Positions 5,712 through 7,794 of a DNA stretch of 7,794 nt are shown one piece after another. The notes beneath the pieces were generated by a model. The model worked only from the letters and a program-made list of their open reading frames with translations. It was not told the DNA's origin and made no database searches. The stretch spans positions 1 through 7,794 of the forward strand of contig JBBRPS010000491.1 in the NCBI GenBank assembly GCA_038227745.1, given 5' to 3'. Position 1 is the first letter of the stretch; every line of letters begins with the position of its first letter. The translations under genes were made by a program, and so were the position numbers. This DNA is from DASPXY01 sp038227745 (lineage in GTDB: Bacteria > Planctomycetota > Planctomycetia > Gemmatales > Gemmataceae).

Positions 5712-7794
5712 TTACGTGAGGTTGACGTTGAGGTTGTAGGAGCCCACGGCGTAGTTGAAGCCGTAGACCCAGACGTACACCGCCGTGTCCGGCGCCACGG
5801 GGACGCCCGTCCCCTGGATGCTGGCCCCGCCGGTGAGGAGACTGTTGCCGATCTCGGTCAGCGTGCTGTTCGCGTTCCGTTTGAACAGGCGGACCTGGAT
5901 GTCGCCGCCGCCCGCCTGGATGCCGGTCAGGTTCACGTCGAACGTCCCGCCGGCCGGCACGCTGAACGTGAACCAGTCCTGGTCGAACAGGCCGTTCGCG
6001 TGGCGGTTGATGGTCATCCCGGGGAACGACTCCAGGCCGCTGACGGCGCCCATGTCCCTGGCCGTGTTCGAGGTCTCGTCCGCCTCGAAACTGTCGTCAG
6101 GGATTGAGAACCCGATCGGACTGTTGGGGCCGCCGTTGCCGCCGGGGATGGTGCCGCCCGTGCCCCCCCCGCCGGTGCCGCCGGTGCCGCCCGTCCCGCC
6201 GGTGCCACCCGTGCCGCCGGTCCCGCCGGTGCCGCCGGTGCCGCCGGTCCCGCCGGTGCCACCCGTGCCGCCCGTGCCGCCCGTGCCGCCCGTACCCGGC
6301 GGTGGGGGAGGCGGCGGCGGGGGTGGAGGCGGGGGTGGCGTGACGGTGGCCGTCAGCTTGGTCACGAAGTCGTCGCTGGGGCCGCCGCCTCCCGTTGTCT
6401 GGAACGCGCCTGCCGTCGTCGGGAAGTCCGTCGAACTGGTGGTGCCCGCCACGTAGATGTTGTTCTGCGGATCCAGGCCGATCCTCGCGCCGGTGTCGGT
6501 CATCGCGCCGCCGAGGTAGGTCGAGAAGAGGGCTGCGGTGCCCTGAGGGTTGAGGACGGTCACCAGGGCGTCCTGCTTGCCGGCGTTGCCCGGCTGGACG
6601 GCGTTGACCACCGGGAAGTTGCTCGAGCCGGTGGTGCCGGTGACGTAGGCGTCGGAGGTGCTGTCCACGGCGATGGCCAGAACCTGGTCGGCGCCGTTCT
6701 TGTTGTCGCCGCCCAGGTAGGTCGAGTACCCCAGTTTGGCGCCGAGGGAGTCGAGTTGGGCCACGAAGCCGGACTGCGCCTTGTTGCCGACCCCCGGGAA
6801 GGCCGTCTGCAGGGCGCCGGCGGTCGTGGGGAAGTTGGTGCTGTTCGTGGTGCCGCCGACGTAGGCGTTGCCGAACTTGTCGATGGCGATCGCCGTCCCC
6901 GCCGTGTCCACCGGGGCAGTGCCGCTGACGCCGCCCAGATAGGTGGAATAGATCAGACTCGACCCGGTGGGGTTCAGTTTGGCGATGAACGCCGCGCTAT
7001 TGCCGGGCTTGGTCGTCTGCAGGACGCCGGACGTCGTCGGGAAGTTGGTCGCGTCCGTGAAGCCGGTCACGAAGATGTTGCCGTTGCTGTCCAGCGCGAT
7101 GCCCTTGCCCGTCGTGCCGGTGGCGTTGCCGCCGCCGGCGCTGTTGCCTGTCAGGTAAGTGCTGAAGACCAGGGACGCCCCGTTCGGGTCGAGTTCCATG
7201 ACGAAGCCGTTGAAGCGGCTGGTATCGACGCGCGGGTCGCTCTTCGGGATCAAGGCGTTGACGGTGGTCGCCAGGCTGTTGTTGATCTCGCCGGTGATGT
7301 AGGCGTTGCCGTTGCTGTTCACGGCGATGCCGTTGCCGTGACCGATGAACACGCTGCCGGCGATGTAGGTGGAGTAGACGAGCTTGTCGCCCGCGGGGCT
7401 CAACTTGAGGGCGATGGCGTTGGTACCGATGCTGGCGAACGGCGTGGTGCGGTAGGCCCCGGCGGTCGTCGGGAAGCCGGTGTTGTCGTTCTCCTGGCCG
7501 GTGACGTAGACCGCCCCCGTGGAGTCCACGGCCATGGCCAGGGCGCTGGCGTTGGCACTATTGCCGGTGCCGCCCACGTAGGTAGACCAGACGATGCCGT
7601 TGCCCTGGGCGTTCATCTTGGTCACGGTGATGCTCTTGCCGCCCTGGTTCGTGCCGGTCACCTTCTGCGTCGTCTGGTAGGCCCCCGCGCTTACCGGGAA
7701 GTCCGACGAGTGGCTGCTGCCGGCGACGATGGCTTCGCCGGCGGAATCGACGTAGATGCCGCCAACGAGGTCCTGCAAGGCCCCGGAGAGGTAA
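5712..7794 (-). CDS. SBBP beta-propeller protein with Pro/Gly-Thr linker and PPC domain, 5' end outside window
   Basis: The frame stays open to the right edge (YLSGALQDLVGG), so the true start is beyond 7794; a TTG at 7778 is an internal Leu codon. About 693 C-terminal residues are visible. Counting from that TTG codon as 1, seven SBBP repeats of about 67-74 residues fill 1-475. They recur as STYLGG, then IAVDSxGNAYVTG, then NFPTTAGAxQT, then a KLNPxG-type strand, and probably fold as a propeller. Next come 14 prolines (481-494), a Gly-Gly-Thr linker (495 to about 555), and a domain at 561-688 with DDSFEADETSNTA, DQDWFTFSVPAG, IQVRLF and YNLNVNLT. That domain matches the pre-peptidase C-terminal (PPC) beta-sandwich. 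Such proteins are normally secreted or surface-bound and may bind substrates or partners. The signal peptide is not in view. The gene converges on the DUF58 operon across a hairpin. The molecular function is unknown. Confidence 0.92.
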   Translation of the reverse strand, partial: YLSGALQDLVGGIYVDSAGEAIVAGSSHSSDFPVSAGAYQTTQKVTGTNQGGKSITVTKMNAQGNGIVWSTYVGGTGNSANASALAMAVDSTGAVYVTGQENDNTGFPTTAGAYRTTPFASIGTNAIALKLSPAGDKLVYSTYIAGSVFIGHGNGIAVNSNGNAYITGEINNSLATTVNALIPKSDPRVDTSRFNGFVMELDPNGASLVFSTYLTGNSAGGGNATGTTGKGIALDSNGNIFVTGFTDATNFPTTSGVLQTTKPGNSAAFIAKLNPTGSSLIYSTYLGGVSGTAPVDTAGTAIAIDKFGNAYVGGTTNSTNFPTTAGALQTAFPGVGNKAQSGFVAQLDSLGAKLGYSTYLGGDNKNGADQVLAIAVDSTSDAYVTGTTGSSNFPVVNAVQPGNAGKQDALVTVLNPQGTAALFSTYLGGAMTDTGARIGLDPQNNIYVAGTTSSTDFPTTAGAFQTTGGGGPSDDFVTKLTATVTPPPPPPPPPPPPPPGTGGTGGTGGTGGTGGTGGTGGTGGTGGTGGTGGTGGTGGTGGGGTGGTIPGGNGGPNSPIGFSIPDDSFEADETSNTARDMGAVSGLESFPGMTINRHANGLFDQDWFTFSVPAGGTFDVNLTGIQAGGGDIQVRLFKRNANSTLTEIGNSLLTGGASIQGTGVPVAPDTAVYVWVYGFNYAVGSYNLNVNLT
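6169..6294. repeat. Minisatellite of fourteen 9-bp units coding Gly-Gly-Thr
   Basis: Fourteen consecutive 9-base units of the form CCGCCGGTG run without interruption. Variants are CCGCCCGTG, CCACCCGTG, CCGCCGGTC and CCGCCCGTC. On the minus strand each unit encodes Gly-Gly-Thr, so gain or loss of units keeps the SBBP reading frame. The point differences show the array is not freshly amplified. The Thr codon varies between ACC, ACG-like neighbours and GGT/GGC glycine contexts only at synonymous positions. Confidence 0.92.
6297..6338. repeat. Polyproline-coding tract of fourteen codons
   Basis: On the minus strand, fourteen consecutive CCN codons encode Pro14, separating the last SBBP repeat from the Gly-Gly-Thr linker. 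The plus strand is an almost pure G-rich tract interrupted by single C, T or A bases. This long proline run would normally need EF-P for efficient translation. Confidence 0.9.
6354..7794 (-). repeat. Seven SBBP protein repeats at DNA level
   Basis: Diverged tandem coding repeats of about 200-220 bases. STY motifs fall at visible residues 65, 136, 206, 278, 352 and 419, spaced 67-74 residues apart, with a further partial unit at the right edge. The third visible unit (136-205) lacks the NFPTT motif found in most of the others and has SLATTVNALIPKSD instead, so it is the most diverged blade. Confidence 0.88.

Noticed and set aside
5785..6456. Plus-strand frame rich in Val-Pro-Pro repeats
   Set aside because: This is the complement of the Gly-Gly-Thr minisatellite in the SBBP gene; its flanks have no protein-like character.
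7776..7778. TTG as start codon of the SBBP gene
   Set aside because: The frame continues to the window edge as YLSGALQDL, the standard beginning of an SBBP repeat, so this is an internal leucine.

Overview
This is a GC-rich bacterial window. The gene content suggests a member of the Planctomycetota, probably Gemmataceae-like: a Uma2-family nuclease, a proline-rich zinc-ribbon membrane protein, a DUF58/BatD-like pair, and a large SBBP beta-propeller protein with a pre-peptidase C-terminal domain. That placement is inferred from gene content and composition; there is no rRNA or other phylogenetic marker here.

Layout. On the plus strand: glycerol kinase glpK (29-1543); a Uma2-family protein 43 bases after it (1587-2321); a 287-base stretch of gene debris (2322-2608); a two-zinc-ribbon, three-helix membrane protein (2609-3682); a 29-bp perfect inverted repeat (3664-3750); and a tightly coupled DUF58 / BatD-DUF4381-like pair (3793-4677 and 4674-5633, ATGA overlap). 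A symmetric hairpin inside heptamer repeats (5614-5690) separates these from a convergent minus-strand gene (5712 to beyond 7794). That gene encodes a secreted or surface-type SBBP propeller protein whose N-terminus lies outside the window.

How the genes relate. Only the DUF58/DUF4381-like pair looks like a functional unit. In other genomes such pairs normally sit with a MoxR AAA+ ATPase and vWA proteins of the Bat type; neither is present here. GlpK stands without a visible glpF or glpD, so the link between glpK and the Uma2 gene may be positional only.

The most interesting part is the history of the zinc-ribbon gene. Just upstream of it lies a scrap in which the 5' end and 3' end of a paralogue are joined after loss of about 0.9 kb. 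Just downstream of its stop lies an inverted copy of its last codons and 3' flank. Three copies of this 3'-terminal segment within 1.3 kb, two direct and one inverted, point to a locally rearranging or dispersed repeat family. I see no CRISPR array, tRNA, rRNA or recognisable insertion sequence, and no convincing new multi-gene system.
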